Assembly (NCBI GenBank): GCA_903883645.1
Contig: CAISBR010000021.1
Span: 62,001-126,000 of the forward strand
Length of the DNA: 64,000 nucleotides
Reading direction: 5' to 3'
DNA from: an uncultured Myxococcales bacterium
GTDB lineage: Bacteria > Myxococcota_A > UBA9042
Shown here: piece by piece, positions 1 through 8,610 of the stretch
Numbering within the stretch: the stretch's first letter is position 1
Layout of the letters: each line of letters starts with the position of its first letter
The notes under the pieces: generated by a model
Seen by the model: the letters and a program-made list of their open reading frames with translations, nothing else
What the model was told of the DNA's origin: nothing
Databases searched by the model: none
Position numbers and translations under genes: made by a program

Positions 1-805
1 TCGAGTCGTGGGCATAGCCGCCGGCCACCACCACCGCGGAGCGCCGGAACAGGCCAAAAGCGCCTGAAATGATCAGGTTACCGCCCATGCGATCCCAGCC
101 CAGGCGACCGACCAAGAAGGCGCGCAGGTACTCAATCACCTGAAAGCGGGCGATCCACGACGAGGGCAGCCCCATCTCGACCACTTCGCCGCGCTCGACT
201 TTGCAGCCATTGGCCAAGCAGATCGTGCCGCCCACGCCGACGACGTCGACATCCGACAAGAACGGTCGCACCAGCCGCAGCAGTGCGTCGGGTAGGATCA
301 GCGTGTCGGCATCGATGGCACACACCAGGGGGTAACGTGCAGCATTTACGCCACAATTGAGCGCATCGGCCTTGCCGCCATTCTCTTTGTCGATGACGAT
401 CAGCTTCTTGTACAAGCCCGAGCGATACACCGCGCGGATCGGCTTGCACGGCAGATCGAGGCGCAGATCGAACGGCACCGCTTCGAGCGCAAAGGCCTGG
501 CGCAAAACCTGCATGGTCTTGTCTTTGCTACCGTCGTTGACCACCAGCACTTCGTGTTGTGGATAGCGCAGTTGTAGCAGCGCGCGCACCGACTCAACGA
601 CCGTGCGCTCTTCGTTGTGCGCCGGGCACAGGATCGAGATGGGCAGGGTGGCGCGGCCGCGACTGGCCACTGACTCAGGCGCCGAGCCTTCGAGATCGCG
701 CCGCACCTGGATGACGCCGACGATCGCCGACACAAACAGCGCGATATAGCCCGCCGTCAGCGTCACGAAGTACAGCAGCACCAAGATGTTTAGCAGCTCA
801 ACCAA
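1..805 (-). CDS. GT2-family processive-type glycosyltransferase (3' end outside window)
   Basis: Transfers sugar from a nucleotide-sugar donor, probably building an exopolysaccharide at the inner membrane. It begins with a hydrophobic segment (about residues 3-30), then the GT-A start ISILCPAHNEE and VLVVNDGS, the ENGGKADALN segment and the AIDAD metal/donor site, as in BcsA/PgaC-type synthases. No ATG lies near the N-terminus. I chose TTG at 805 because AGGAG sits seven bases upstream; it is the only start that keeps the membrane segment. The gene runs off the left edge, so the acceptor motifs and C-terminal membrane helices are not visible. It lies 24 bases after the HEAT gene and is probably cotranscribed with it and the YaiO-like barrel gene. 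Family assignment is firm; the polymer made is unknown. Confidence 0.9.
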   Translation of the reverse strand, partial: MVELLNILVLLYFVTLTAGYIALFVSAIVGVIQVRRDLEGSAPESVASRGRATLPISILCPAHNEERTVVESVRALLQLRYPQHEVLVVNDGSKDKTMQVLRQAFALEAVPFDLRLDLPCKPIRAVYRSGLYKKLIVIDKENGGKADALNCGVNAARYPLVCAIDADTLILPDALLRLVRPFLSDVDVVGVGGTICLANGCKVERGEVVEMGLPSSWIARFQVIEYLRAFLVGRLGWDRMGGNLIISGAFGLFRRSAVVVAGGYAHDS

Positions 806-829
806 CGAAACGCTCCTATGATTGACTAG

Positions 830-1936
830 TTATAGTGTAGATGCCGCGCCGCCCAGCGGCCCTTGGTCCACGGGCATCAGCCGGGCCTCGGCCAGCGAAC
901 TCTGCGCCCACGTGTTGCCGTTGGCCGCCGCCGAACGCAGCGCCGCCATGCCCGGCTGGCCGCATTTCATCAGCGCGAGCGCGGCGTTATGACGCACCCA
1001 CTCCGCTTCGTCGTCGAGCACTCGGGCCAGTGCCTGCACCGTCGCTGGGCTAGCCAGCACGCCCGCCGCTTTCGCCGCCTCGGAACGCACCTGCCAACGC
1101 TCGTCTTCTAGTGCGGCAATCAGCACTTGTGCCGTCGACGGCTCGCGCAGCTCGGCCAGTGCCCGCAGCGCGTCGATCCGTACCTCCGTCTCGGAGTCGG
1201 TGACGGCGGTAACGATTGTATCGAGCCCCTGGCGCTGGCGGGCTTGCCCCAGACTCGCCACACAAACCTGGCGAACCTCAGGCACTTGCGACCCTGCCAG
1301 GGCGATCACTTCATCCGTCGGAAAGGGCCGGGCGTTGCTCAGAGAGTCGATGGTGCGCATCCGATTGAGTCGCCCGTCGGTCGCGACCACCGGCAGGGCG
1401 ACCAGGGCCTCGTCGGCGCGCCCCAAATTGCACAAGGCCTCAAAGGCCCCCAGACGCACATCGGGCACGCCGTCGCGCACCATCTTGTCGAGCAGGCCGG
1501 CCGGATCGCCCAGCGCGCGTGCCTCGCGAATCACCCGCAGACGCTCCCACGGCCGCGCCGCCGCATTGGCACGAGCCTCGGGCACCAGCCCCGCCGCAGT
1601 AAAGAGCTGCGCAAACACCGGATCACTCTGATCGCCGCCACCGCCGGCATATTCGGCCAACTCCGTCAGCAGCCGCCGCTGTTGATCGCGCGACAAGGTG
1701 GTCAGGGCCGCCAAGCAGTTCTGCAGCGACTCGCGCTCGTTCTCAGGCTGCATGCGACTAATGAGATCGATCAGGCGATTCTTGACCGCGGCATAGAGCG
1801 ACTGCCGGCGCATGGTCGACGACCGCACCCACAGCATCGCCACCAGCGCGACCATCACGGCGATCAGCTCGAGCACCACAAAAACCATGATAACCAGCTC
1901 ACTTAGCGTCAGCTGATGCCAATCGATGTTTAGCAC
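830..1936 (-). CDS. Membrane-anchored HEAT-repeat protein of the polysaccharide unit
   Basis: A 368-residue protein with one strong N-terminal membrane helix (about residues 13-37), a basic stretch after it, and a C-terminal half (about residues 140-350) of repeated two-helix units such as TDSETEVRIDALRALAEL and DDEAEWVRHNAALALMK. These are HEAT/PBS-lyase-like repeats, usually protein-binding scaffolds. GTG at 1936 is chosen because GAGG precedes it by seven bases and it directly follows the upstream stop at 1965; GTG at 1984 would add 16 residues and overlap the previous gene. It lies between a YaiO-like barrel gene and a GT2 gene. I infer that it scaffolds or regulates the synthase; no enzymatic motif is visible. 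Confidence 0.85.
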   Translation of the reverse strand: MLNIDWHQLTLSELVIMVFVVLELIAVMVALVAMLWVRSSTMRRQSLYAAVKNRLIDLISRMQPENERESLQNCLAALTTLSRDQQRRLLTELAEYAGGGGDQSDPVFAQLFTAAGLVPEARANAAARPWERLRVIREARALGDPAGLLDKMVRDGVPDVRLGAFEALCNLGRADEALVALPVVATDGRLNRMRTIDSLSNARPFPTDEVIALAGSQVPEVRQVCVASLGQARQRQGLDTIVTAVTDSETEVRIDALRALAELREPSTAQVLIAALEDERWQVRSEAAKAAGVLASPATVQALARVLDDEAEWVRHNAALALMKCGQPGMAALRSAAANGNTWAQSSLAEARLMPVDQGPLGGAASTL

Positions 1937-1964
1937 GGCAGCACCTCGCTGCGCCGGCGGCAAC

Positions 1965-3281
1965 TCATAGGCGGCCTCGCACACTTAGCGTCGATTCGGT
2001 AAAACCCTCGAAATTGCCGAATGGCTGGTTGCGCGACACCGACAGTCGCATGCCAAATTGCCCGTTAAACCATTGATCTACGCCCACTACCCCGGTCATT
2101 CCGGCGCTCGGCAGGGCGTTGAGGCGGTCGATGTAGCTCGGGTCTTGGCCACCGTACATCCACACGAACCACGTGGTGCGCGCCGTCAGCTGGTAGCGAA
2201 ACTTGATGAATGCCGTGTGGTTCCAACCCCCTGGGTTGCGCGCCAAGAACAGCCAGCCGGGGGCGATCTGCCACGGACCACGGGTAAAGGTCAGGTATGG
2301 CCCTACCGTGATCGGCGTTGCCGGATCCTCGCCTTTGGGGGCGTAGTGGGCGAGACGCAACCACAATCCCGCGCCAAAACTGGGGGTAAATGCATACGAC
2401 CCGTCGCTGCGCAGATCGATGGCCGGCAAGAATGCGCCGCTGGGCGAGCCCGAGACATGCAGCATCGCGGTCGTCTTGCCCAAGGTCATGTAGCCCTCGA
2501 GCTTCGCGGACCAGGCATCGGTGGGTAAGTGATGAAAATTACGTTGTTCGGCTATTACGCCGCCCGCCAGAGTTAGCGGTGCACCCAGCCGGTACCCCAG
2601 CGCGCCCTCGACCCGCGGCCACCACTGCGCGCCGTGCCACGTCGAACCGAGGCCTGCATCCGCTAAGATTGGATGGTCAATTCGCGCCAGTCGCTGCTGC
2701 TGCTCTTGGGTCAGCGCCCCGCCACGCGTCAGGGCTTCGCGCACCGCCTGGGTATCTTCGATCTCGACCAGCAAGTCGACGATACGCTGCTGCACCTCGG
2801 GCCGATCATCACCCAAGTCTTGAATCTTGCGAAGGAGCGTCACGGCGCCGCCCAGATCGCCCCGCGCCATGCGCAGCTGGGCCTGCAGCTCCAGCGCATC
2901 GCGATCGACCGGGTGGCGCCCCAACACATCTTGCACTTCGCGCTCGGCACGCGGCCATTGCCCCTTCCAGTACAGGATTCGCGCGTGCTGCAGCAGAGCT
3001 TCGTCGTCGAGCGGGTTGGCACTCAGGCGCGTCTCGAGCTGCTGTAAAGCCTCGTCAAATCGCTGGTCTTCGATGAGTTTGCGGATGGTCGGCAGCTCGG
3101 GCGATGCAGCCGTGCGCGGCGGTGCGGCGGGCAGGGTGCAAGGAGTCGGCGCGTCGGGTAAGTCTTCGGCCAACGCGAGACCGGGCCACGCCCACAGCGT
3201 CACCACAAGCCAGCTTGCCTGTACGATTCGCTTGTTACCGCTCGCACCGTTTGCTGCCCTGCAAGGCACGCCTGCTGCCAC
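1965..3281 (-). CDS. TPR plus YaiO-like outer membrane beta-barrel protein
   Basis: A 438-residue exported protein. A hydrophobic signal peptide ends near WPGLALA-E. Residues about 60-180 form three to four TPR-like helical pairs (DEALLQHARILYWKGQWPRA, VDRDALELQAQLRMARGDL). The rest alternates aromatic and polar residues as in an outer membrane barrel, with strands such as WWPRVEGALGYRLG and GPYLTFTRGPWQIAPGW. TPR followed by a YaiO-type barrel is the architecture used for export of synthase-made polysaccharides. I chose GTG at 3281 because AGAGGGG lies just upstream and it gives a sensible signal peptide. A longer frame exists upstream but would overlap ribE and is not signal-like. First gene of the three-gene unit ending in the GT2 gene. 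Confidence 0.82.
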   Translation of the reverse strand: MAAGVPCRAANGASGNKRIVQASWLVVTLWAWPGLALAEDLPDAPTPCTLPAAPPRTAASPELPTIRKLIEDQRFDEALQQLETRLSANPLDDEALLQHARILYWKGQWPRAEREVQDVLGRHPVDRDALELQAQLRMARGDLGGAVTLLRKIQDLGDDRPEVQQRIVDLLVEIEDTQAVREALTRGGALTQEQQQRLARIDHPILADAGLGSTWHGAQWWPRVEGALGYRLGAPLTLAGGVIAEQRNFHHLPTDAWSAKLEGYMTLGKTTAMLHVSGSPSGAFLPAIDLRSDGSYAFTPSFGAGLWLRLAHYAPKGEDPATPITVGPYLTFTRGPWQIAPGWLFLARNPGGWNHTAFIKFRYQLTARTTWFVWMYGGQDPSYIDRLNALPSAGMTGVVGVDQWFNGQFGMRLSVSRNQPFGNFEGFTESTLSVRGRL

Positions 3282-3463
3282 TTGCCCCTCTCTGCCTCTT
3301 CGCCTCAGTTTGCGTCGGCCCACCATAGCTGAACTCGCACAGAAACCAAGAAAATCGACCGGCAACTGCCAGCAGTCGGCCGAATCTACACGACTTTGAC
3401 TCAGCAAACGCTGTCGCCCGCCCATTATGTAGCAAATTGTGTGCGGGGTGGGAAGCGGAGGGC

Positions 3464-4093
3464 CTACGCCGAGACTTGCCCAGGTCGCCAGCCCAGGGCC
3501 AGCAGCCGCCGTACATGCTTGGCGAGCACATCGGTCTCTAGGTGCACGTCGCGGCCAAGATCGCCATCGAGCAACTGGGTATGCGCCACAGTGTGGGGGA
3601 TCAGAGTAACCTGAAAGTGCCCTGGCCACAGTCGGTTGACGGTCAGCGACACGCCGTCGATGGCAATGCTGCCTTTTTGCACCAGTTCGGGCTCCAGGTC
3701 GCCAGGTAAGCAATAGGTTACATCAAAAGCGCCGTCCTTCTCATCGACTTTGACCCGTTGGCCCATACCGTCGACATGGCCCGTCACAATGTGGCCGCCC
3801 AGCCGATCGCCCAGCCGCATGGCCCGCTCGAGGTTGACGCGATCGCCCGGCTGCAGCTTGCCAAACGCGGTCAAGGCGAGCGTCTCGTGCGACAACTCAA
3901 AGGCGAGCAGCCAGCCCTCGGGCGCAGCCGCCACGGCGATGACGGTCAGGCAACAGCCATTAACTGCAACTGAATCGCCTAGTTGCGGGGCCACGTCGTC
4001 GCCCAGATTGGCCACCAGCTCCAGGCGGGCGAACTCCGCTTGCTTGTGCCATGCGTGTACGCGCCCCAAACCCTCGATAAGTCCGGTAAACAT
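3464..4093 (-). CDS. ribE: Riboflavin synthase, alpha chain
   Basis: Dismutates two 6,7-dimethyl-8-ribityllumazine molecules to riboflavin and the pyrimidinedione, the last step of riboflavin synthesis in the cytoplasm. The 209-residue length is normal for the family. The diagnostic start MFTGLIEGLG is present. The two lumazine-binding halves are visible, each with a G-H-x-V-T-G-H-V-D or V-N-G-x-x-L-T-V type motif: NGCCLTVI and GGHIVTGHVDG, then SIAIDGVSLTVN. It begins three bases after the ribD stop, so the two are surely one transcript. The lumazine synthase and ribBA genes are not in the window. Confidence 0.97.
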   Translation of the reverse strand: MFTGLIEGLGRVHAWHKQAEFARLELVANLGDDVAPQLGDSVAVNGCCLTVIAVAAAPEGWLLAFELSHETLALTAFGKLQPGDRVNLERAMRLGDRLGGHIVTGHVDGMGQRVKVDEKDGAFDVTYCLPGDLEPELVQKGSIAIDGVSLTVNRLWPGHFQVTLIPHTVAHTQLLDGDLGRDVHLETDVLAKHVRRLLALGWRPGQVSA

Positions 4094-4096
4094 ACC

Positions 4097-5203
4097 CTAC
4101 CTCGCCACGTTGGCGGGTCGCGCGACCAGCCATAGGTCGTTGCCGTGCACCTGCGGCGGCGCAAATCGCCACTCCAGGCACTCGGCAATCGTTTGAACTC
4201 CAAGATCTTCAACGGCAAAGCGGCCATTGCCGAGCAGCTTGGGCGCCAGCCACCAATCCAGGCGATCGACCAGCCCTTGCCGCAGCAGCGCCGTAGCCAG
4301 CGTCGGCCCCGCCTCGGCGAGCACTTGGCACACGCCGCGCGCCAGCAAATCAGTAAAAATTGCGAACAGATCGTCGGGCTCGCCGGGCCACGGGGCGACC
4401 TCAGACTCCGCACCACGCAGCGCCTCAGGCTGGCTCGTGTAGATCAGCGTCGGCTGCATCGTCGTGTCGAGCACTTGCAATAGCTTGCTGCTGCTGGCTA
4501 GACGCCCGCGCCGATCCAAGACCACCCGCAGCGGCTGCGGCCCTGCATGACCCTCGGGCAAACGCACGTCCAGGCGAGGATTGTCGGCGAGCACAGTGCC
4601 GCTACCCACTAAGATTGCGTCGCTTTGTCCGCGCTCGCCGTGCGCCCTCTGCCGCGCCTCCGGGCCCGTAATCCACTGGCTGCTGCCATCGCTGGCGGCC
4701 ATGCGACCATCGAGTGTCGCGGCGATCTTCAACTGCACAAAGGCGCGCTGCTGGCGCTGATTGGTCAGAAAGACTTCGGCCAGCTCTTGGCACTCGCCTT
4801 GTAATACAGCCATGTCTACGGGCACACCGCGCTCTCGCAGCCACGCCGCGCCCCCTTGGGCCTTTGGGTGCGGATCTGCCACACCGACCACCACGCGCGC
4901 TACACCGGCCTGAAGCAGCGCAGCGGCGCACGGCGGCGTTCGCCCAAAGTGACTGCATGGCTCTAGAGTTACATAAGCTGTAGCGCCGCGCGCGGCCTCG
5001 CCTGCCTCGCACAACGCGCCGACCTCGGCATGGGGTCCGCCGACTTGGGCATGGTAACCCGCGCCGACCCGCTGTTCGCCTTGCACGATCACGCACCCGA
5101 CTCGCGGATTTGGCCGCACGCGCCGATCGCCGCGCAGACCCTCGGCAAGCGCTTGTCGCATCCAGTGTTCGTCGCGTTCGTCGCGGTGGTGGGCGGTATG
5201 CAT
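4097..5203 (-). CDS. ribD: Bifunctional riboflavin deaminase/reductase RibD
   Basis: Carries out pyrimidine deamination and sugar reduction in riboflavin synthesis. The 368-residue protein has an N-terminal CMP/dCMP-deaminase-type domain (about residues 10-135) with RPNPRVGCVIV, the zinc motif HAEVGAL and TLEPCSHFGRTPPC. A C-terminal reductase domain follows (about 150-365) with FVQLKIAATLDGRMA, GSGTVLADNP and LAEAGPTLATALL. ATG at 5203 starts the conserved region (MRQAL follows shortly), with GAGG immediately upstream. A long open frame extends further upstream but its residues look like antisense of nrdR. It follows nrdR and precedes ribE, a common bacterial gene order. Confidence 0.96.
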   Translation of the reverse strand: MHTAHHRDERDEHWMRQALAEGLRGDRRVRPNPRVGCVIVQGEQRVGAGYHAQVGGPHAEVGALCEAGEAARGATAYVTLEPCSHFGRTPPCAAALLQAGVARVVVGVADPHPKAQGGAAWLRERGVPVDMAVLQGECQELAEVFLTNQRQQRAFVQLKIAATLDGRMAASDGSSQWITGPEARQRAHGERGQSDAILVGSGTVLADNPRLDVRLPEGHAGPQPLRVVLDRRGRLASSSKLLQVLDTTMQPTLIYTSQPEALRGAESEVAPWPGEPDDLFAIFTDLLARGVCQVLAEAGPTLATALLRQGLVDRLDWWLAPKLLGNGRFAVEDLGVQTIAECLEWRFAPPQVHGNDLWLVARPANVAR

Positions 5204-5241
5204 CAGCCTCGATGAGCAAAGTCTCGACCGGCGTATCGGCC

Positions 5242-5727
5242 TTAGTCGCGACTTGGCTGGTTGCGCCGCTGACGGGCCTCGGCGGCGAGCGGCCGAACCT
5301 CGTCGAGCAGTTCGTCGATATTGGCAAATTCTTTGTAAACGCTGGCAAAGCGCACGTAGGCGATCAGATCGGTGGTTCGCAGAAAACCCATAACCATGTC
5401 GCCAAGTTGCCCCGACTCGAACTCGCGCTCGCCCCGTTCGGCCAAGCTGATCTCGAGCCCGCGCACCCAATCGTGCACCACCTCGGCCGTTACTGGGCGA
5501 CGATGCACGGCCTTGAATATGCCGGCCAGCAGCTTGTCGCGCGCAAAGGGCTGACGCTGCCCGTCTTTTTTGACCACCAGCGGCAGCTGCAGCTCTACGC
5601 GCTCGTAGGTGGTAAAACGCTGATTGCAGCGCTCGCACTCGCGCCGTCGCCGCGTGGCATCGCCCGCTGGAGTTGGCCGCGAATCCAAGACGCGGTCGCC
5701 GTCGTGTTGGCACAAAGGGCAGCGCAT
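5242..5727 (-). CDS. nrdR: Ribonucleotide reductase transcriptional repressor NrdR
   Basis: A nucleotide-sensing repressor of ribonucleotide reductase genes. The 161-residue protein has the N-terminal zinc ribbon (MRCPLC and RECERC, four cysteines) preceding RFTTYERVE, and an ATP-cone domain (about residues 48-138) beginning LVVKKDGQRQPF and including KAVHRRPV and YVRFASVYKEF. Length matches the family (about 150-165), with an R/Q-rich tail. It follows rpiB by six bases and precedes ribD by 38. No ribonucleotide reductase gene or obvious NrdR-box pair is visible here, so it probably acts elsewhere. Confidence 0.97.
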   Translation of the reverse strand: MRCPLCQHDGDRVLDSRPTPAGDATRRRRECERCNQRFTTYERVELQLPLVVKKDGQRQPFARDKLLAGIFKAVHRRPVTAEVVHDWVRGLEISLAERGEREFESGQLGDMVMGFLRTTDLIAYVRFASVYKEFANIDELLDEVRPLAAEARQRRNQPSRD

Positions 5728-5733
5728 ACTCGG

Positions 5734-6165
5734 CTATTCCATGGCGGCGATCTTGGCCAGCCGGGCGCGGTGTCGAGGATCGAAAGCTGTGCTCAACCAG
5801 GCCGTTATGCACTCTTCGGCGACCAGAGGCCCGGCGATCCGTGCGCCAATGCACAAAATGTTGGCGTCGTTGTGCTCCGAAGCGAGCCGCGCCGTGGTCA
5901 CATCGTGCACCAGCGCCGCGCGAATCCCCACGATCTTATTGGCGGCGATCGACATGCCGATGCCGGTGCCACACAGCAAGATGCCGCGATCCGCCTGCTG
6001 GGTCACCACCGCACCCGCTACGGCCGCCGCAAAATCTGGATAGTCGACGCGGGCATCGGCATCACAGCCCAGGTCATCGACGTCGTGGCCTTGCCGCACC
6101 AAACTCTCGACCAGGTGGGCGCGCAGATGCACAGCGGCGTGGTCTGAAGCGATAGCAATGCGCAT
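5734..6165 (-). CDS. rpiB: Ribose-5-phosphate isomerase B
   Basis: Interconverts ribose-5-phosphate and ribulose-5-phosphate in the pentose phosphate pathway. The 143-residue protein has the RpiB start RIAIASDHAAVHLR, DYPDFA, the active-site segment GILLCGTGIGMSIAANK with the catalytic Cys, and HNDANILCIGAR. The start at 6165 has a perfect AGGAGG and correct spacing; a longer upstream frame overlaps the CAP gene and is not used. The product gives ribulose-5-phosphate, a riboflavin precursor, which fits its place before nrdR-ribD-ribE. Confidence 0.96.
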   Translation of the reverse strand: MRIAIASDHAAVHLRAHLVESLVRQGHDVDDLGCDADARVDYPDFAAAVAGAVVTQQADRGILLCGTGIGMSIAANKIVGIRAALVHDVTTARLASEHNDANILCIGARIAGPLVAEECITAWLSTAFDPRHRARLAKIAAME

Positions 6166-6197
6166 AGATCCTCCTACTAGTTGCGGCGTTGGTGGCG

Positions 6198-7385
6198 CTA
6201 CTCGCCGAAGTTCTCGGTGACCAGCATGTTGCTGCCCTTGGCGTCTTTCGCGATGCCGAAGCCCACAACGCTCCACGTGCTCAGCATGTTGGCGCGGTGT
6301 CCGGCGCTCCAAAACAGGCCGTTGTGTGCACCCGCAATCGAGCCATCCGACGCGATGTTTTCGCCCACGCCCTTGGTCCAGCCAAATTTCTTGGCGCGCT
6401 CGCCCGGGCCTTCGCCGCTGGGCGAGTCGTGGCCAAAGTAGCCGTTGTCGCCCATATCTTCGCTGTGGTACTGGGCCATTTGATTGAGCGTATCATTGAG
6501 TTGCAGGGCAGGGCGCCCCACTTTCTGCCGCTCCGCGTTTGTCAGATCCAGCAGTTTTTGCCGGTAGCTCGCCAGTTGCGTCGCGTCGGGCTTGGCCTGT
6601 AGCCCAGGGCCGCCGCTCACCGATACCGACACAAATGGCAGCGCGCCGCCCACATAGATCGCACAGTTCAAGATCGCGCCGCCGCCGGTGTTGTTGACCT
6701 CGACCGTGTACATGCCGGGCGTGTCGCATGTGTACGAAAATGTGATGGTTCCGCCGGGGCTCGGGCTGCCTTTGGCCGGCACCGAATCGACCCAGATCTC
6801 GGGAGTGCAAAACTCGATGTCGGGCCGCGCCGCCTCGCCCAGCTTTACCGTCACTTCGAGCTTGGCCGGCCCCGTGGGGTGCCACTGCTCAAGGCCGGTT
6901 GCGGTGGTTGCAGCGCTGGTGCACGGGCCGTCGAAGCGGGGGCCGATCACCGCCGTGCCCTTGGCCACGTTGTGCGGCGTGTTGCCCCAGGTGTCGCCGC
7001 CGCGCAGCTGCCAAGTAGCAGATCCCTCAACGAAATCTTTAGTTGCAGTCCAAGCGTAGTCGGCGCCGTTCTTGCCGGCTTCGGGCCCGACGGTCACGCT
7101 GTTTTGGCCCGTTTCTTTGCTACACAGGGTGGTATCGGCCGCCTTGCCCGCCTTGTCTTGGTGGAAGATCAGGCAGTGGATCGGCCACTCGTCCTCGGGC
7201 CAACCCAGCGTCAACTGGCCATTTTTGACCGCCACGCTCAATTTGCCAAGGCCGACCTGTGTGCCCGCCGCCGAGTCGCTGCCTGCATCGGCGGCAATCG
7301 TGGCCGAGCTGGCCGCGTCGCTGCAACCCGCAAGGGTGATAAGGACGAGCACGCCAATTGCAGCAAAAATGCGCCAAGCCAGCAT
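6198..7385 (-). CDS. CAP/SCP-domain lipoprotein
   Basis: A 395-residue lipoprotein. The signal peptide ends in the lipobox LAGC (Cys about residue 19), then comes a Ser/Ala/Asp-rich linker. The middle (about 60-250) has beta-rich segments with paired cysteines, including an Ig/PKD-like stretch GTITFSYTCDTPGMYTVEV. The C-terminal 125 residues are a CAP (SCP/PR-1) domain: LLDLTNAERQKVGRPAL, MAQYHSEDMG, FGHDSP, GENIA, GHRANML. CAP domains act outside the cell, in bacteria often in envelope functions of unknown biochemistry. The start at 7385 gives the signal peptide directly; its ribosome site is weak. It lies 178 bases after rpmF and may have its own promoter. Confidence 0.9.
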   Translation of the reverse strand: MLAWRIFAAIGVLVLITLAGCSDAASSATIAADAGSDSAAGTQVGLGKLSVAVKNGQLTLGWPEDEWPIHCLIFHQDKAGKAADTTLCSKETGQNSVTVGPEAGKNGADYAWTATKDFVEGSATWQLRGGDTWGNTPHNVAKGTAVIGPRFDGPCTSAATTATGLEQWHPTGPAKLEVTVKLGEAARPDIEFCTPEIWVDSVPAKGSPSPGGTITFSYTCDTPGMYTVEVNNTGGGAILNCAIYVGGALPFVSVSVSGGPGLQAKPDATQLASYRQKLLDLTNAERQKVGRPALQLNDTLNQMAQYHSEDMGDNGYFGHDSPSGEGPGERAKKFGWTKGVGENIASDGSIAGAHNGLFWSAGHRANMLSTWSVVGFGIAKDAKGSNMLVTENFGE

Positions 7386-7563
7386 CGGTATCTGCCCATT
7401 TTGGCGCGAGCCTACTGGCGAAATACTGATTCTAGCTGGCACTTTTGTACCGATCGGCAACGGCAAGCAAGACCTGCGGCGTGGCATGGCTACCTCGTCG
7501 CCCGTAAATATACCCTTGGCGCCGGATCGCAAGAACCGGTGAAGGGCAGGGCGGTTGGGGCCA

Positions 7564-7767
7564 CTACTCCGCCGGCGTGGTCGTATCCACCGTAGCGGTC
7601 AGGACTTGGCGACCGCGGTACTTGCCGCAGGCGGCGCACACGTGGTGGGGACGCACCGGGGCGCCGCACGACGGGCAGCTGCCCAAGTTCGGAGCCGTGA
7701 TGATGTCCCACTGCGCGCGACGCTTCGCGGTGCGGGAGTTCGACATGCGTTTCTTCGGAACAGCCAT
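7564..7767 (-). CDS. rpmF: 50S ribosomal protein L32
   Basis: Zinc-ribbon protein of the large ribosomal subunit. The 67 residues begin MAVPKKRMSNSRTAKRRA, the classical L32 start, followed by the two cysteine pairs CPSCG and CAACG and then GKYRGRQV. The C-terminal tail TATVDTTTPAE is slightly long but normal. A strong AGGAGGAA precedes the start. It directly follows the DUF177 gene, the near-universal partner of rpmF; the plsX-fabH genes that often follow are absent here. Confidence 0.97.
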   Translation of the reverse strand: MAVPKKRMSNSRTAKRRAQWDIITAPNLGSCPSCGAPVRPHHVCAACGKYRGRQVLTATVDTTTPAE

Positions 7768-7820
7768 TTCTTCCTCCAGGAGCTATGGGCACTTACGACG
7801 CCAAGCGGCGCCAGTTCACG

Positions 7821-8372
7821 CTAGTTGACCTTGAAGTCGCGTAGCGCTGCCCAGGTTGGCGAGGCGAGGCTTGCAGGCTGGCACCCGCAGGTCTCGCGAT
7901 TCAAGTTGCTGCCGCACTGCGGGCACAGGCCTTTGCAGTCCGGATCGCACAGCGGTACGGCCGGCAGCGCCAAAAGCGCCACTTCGACCAGCAGTTCGTC
8001 GAGCTCGATGCGCACACCATCGTGTTCGCTTACATCGGGATCGGCATCGAATTCGTCGGTTTCTTCTCCCGCATCGAGTTCGCCCTGGCCCACATAGTGG
8101 TGACTGAAGGGCTCGTCGATGGCCAGCTCGGCCGCTTCGGCACAGCGGCTGCAGTCAAAGCCGAAGCTGCCGCGCAAACGGCCTTTCACTTCGACGACTT
8201 CAGCGGCCTTCACGGCCTCGATCTGCACATCCATGGCGGGCTGCAGCGCTCGGTACACCGCGCCCGCACGCTCGGCGCACCAAGCCGTGCTGAGCTTGTC
8301 GTTCAGTACGGTCGGCGTGAGGCCAAGGTCGGCGATGGGCAACAAGACGGGCACGGCAATCCAGGACCCCAA
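7821..8372 (-). CDS. DUF177 (YceD-type) protein
   Basis: A 183-residue member of the DUF177/YceD family, encoded next to rpmF in most bacteria and linked to 23S rRNA or ribosome-related roles. Visible family marks are GSFGFDCSRCAEAAELAIDE in the middle, an acidic stretch (GEETDEFDADPDVSEHD), the ELLVEVALLALP helix, and the C-terminal cysteine cluster CDPDCKGLCPQCGSNLN. TTG at 8372 is the longest start; GTG at 8354 is an alternative and neither has a clear ribosome site, so the first six residues are uncertain. It runs into rpmF with a 53-base gap. Confidence 0.92.
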   Translation of the reverse strand: MGSWIAVPVLLPIADLGLTPTVLNDKLSTAWCAERAGAVYRALQPAMDVQIEAVKAAEVVEVKGRLRGSFGFDCSRCAEAAELAIDEPFSHHYVGQGELDAGEETDEFDADPDVSEHDGVRIELDELLVEVALLALPAVPLCDPDCKGLCPQCGSNLNRETCGCQPASLASPTWAALRDFKVN

Positions 8373-8610
8373 GCGGGGCCGCGCATGCTAGGGGTAGGCA
8401 GCCGCGCTGTCAACGCATTTCCGCGCGGCCGTCTCGGCGCGGGGCTGGGCAGGTGTCGCGGACCGCCCCCGCAATTGATTTGGCGCGCTGTGGGTGATGT
8501 GTGTCGATTTCGCGGCGACTTTCTTGCAAAGCGCTAGCGCAACCTTGACACTATGGGGTGCCGATTTTTGCCCCGCAGGCGCAGCGGGGGGCTAGCGCTG
8601 GAGACGAGCG

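Noticed and set aside
1127-1906. Plus-strand frame across the HEAT gene
   Set aside because: Shadow of the HEAT-repeat gene; no known family and high His/Gln content.
5204-5854. Upstream extension of ribD over nrdR
   Set aside because: The extra residues are antisense-like or out-of-frame nrdR; the conserved deaminase begins at 5203.
8531-8540. GCGCTAGCGC palindrome upstream of the EGF gene
   Set aside because: Only ten bases, common in GC-rich DNA and not extended by flanks.
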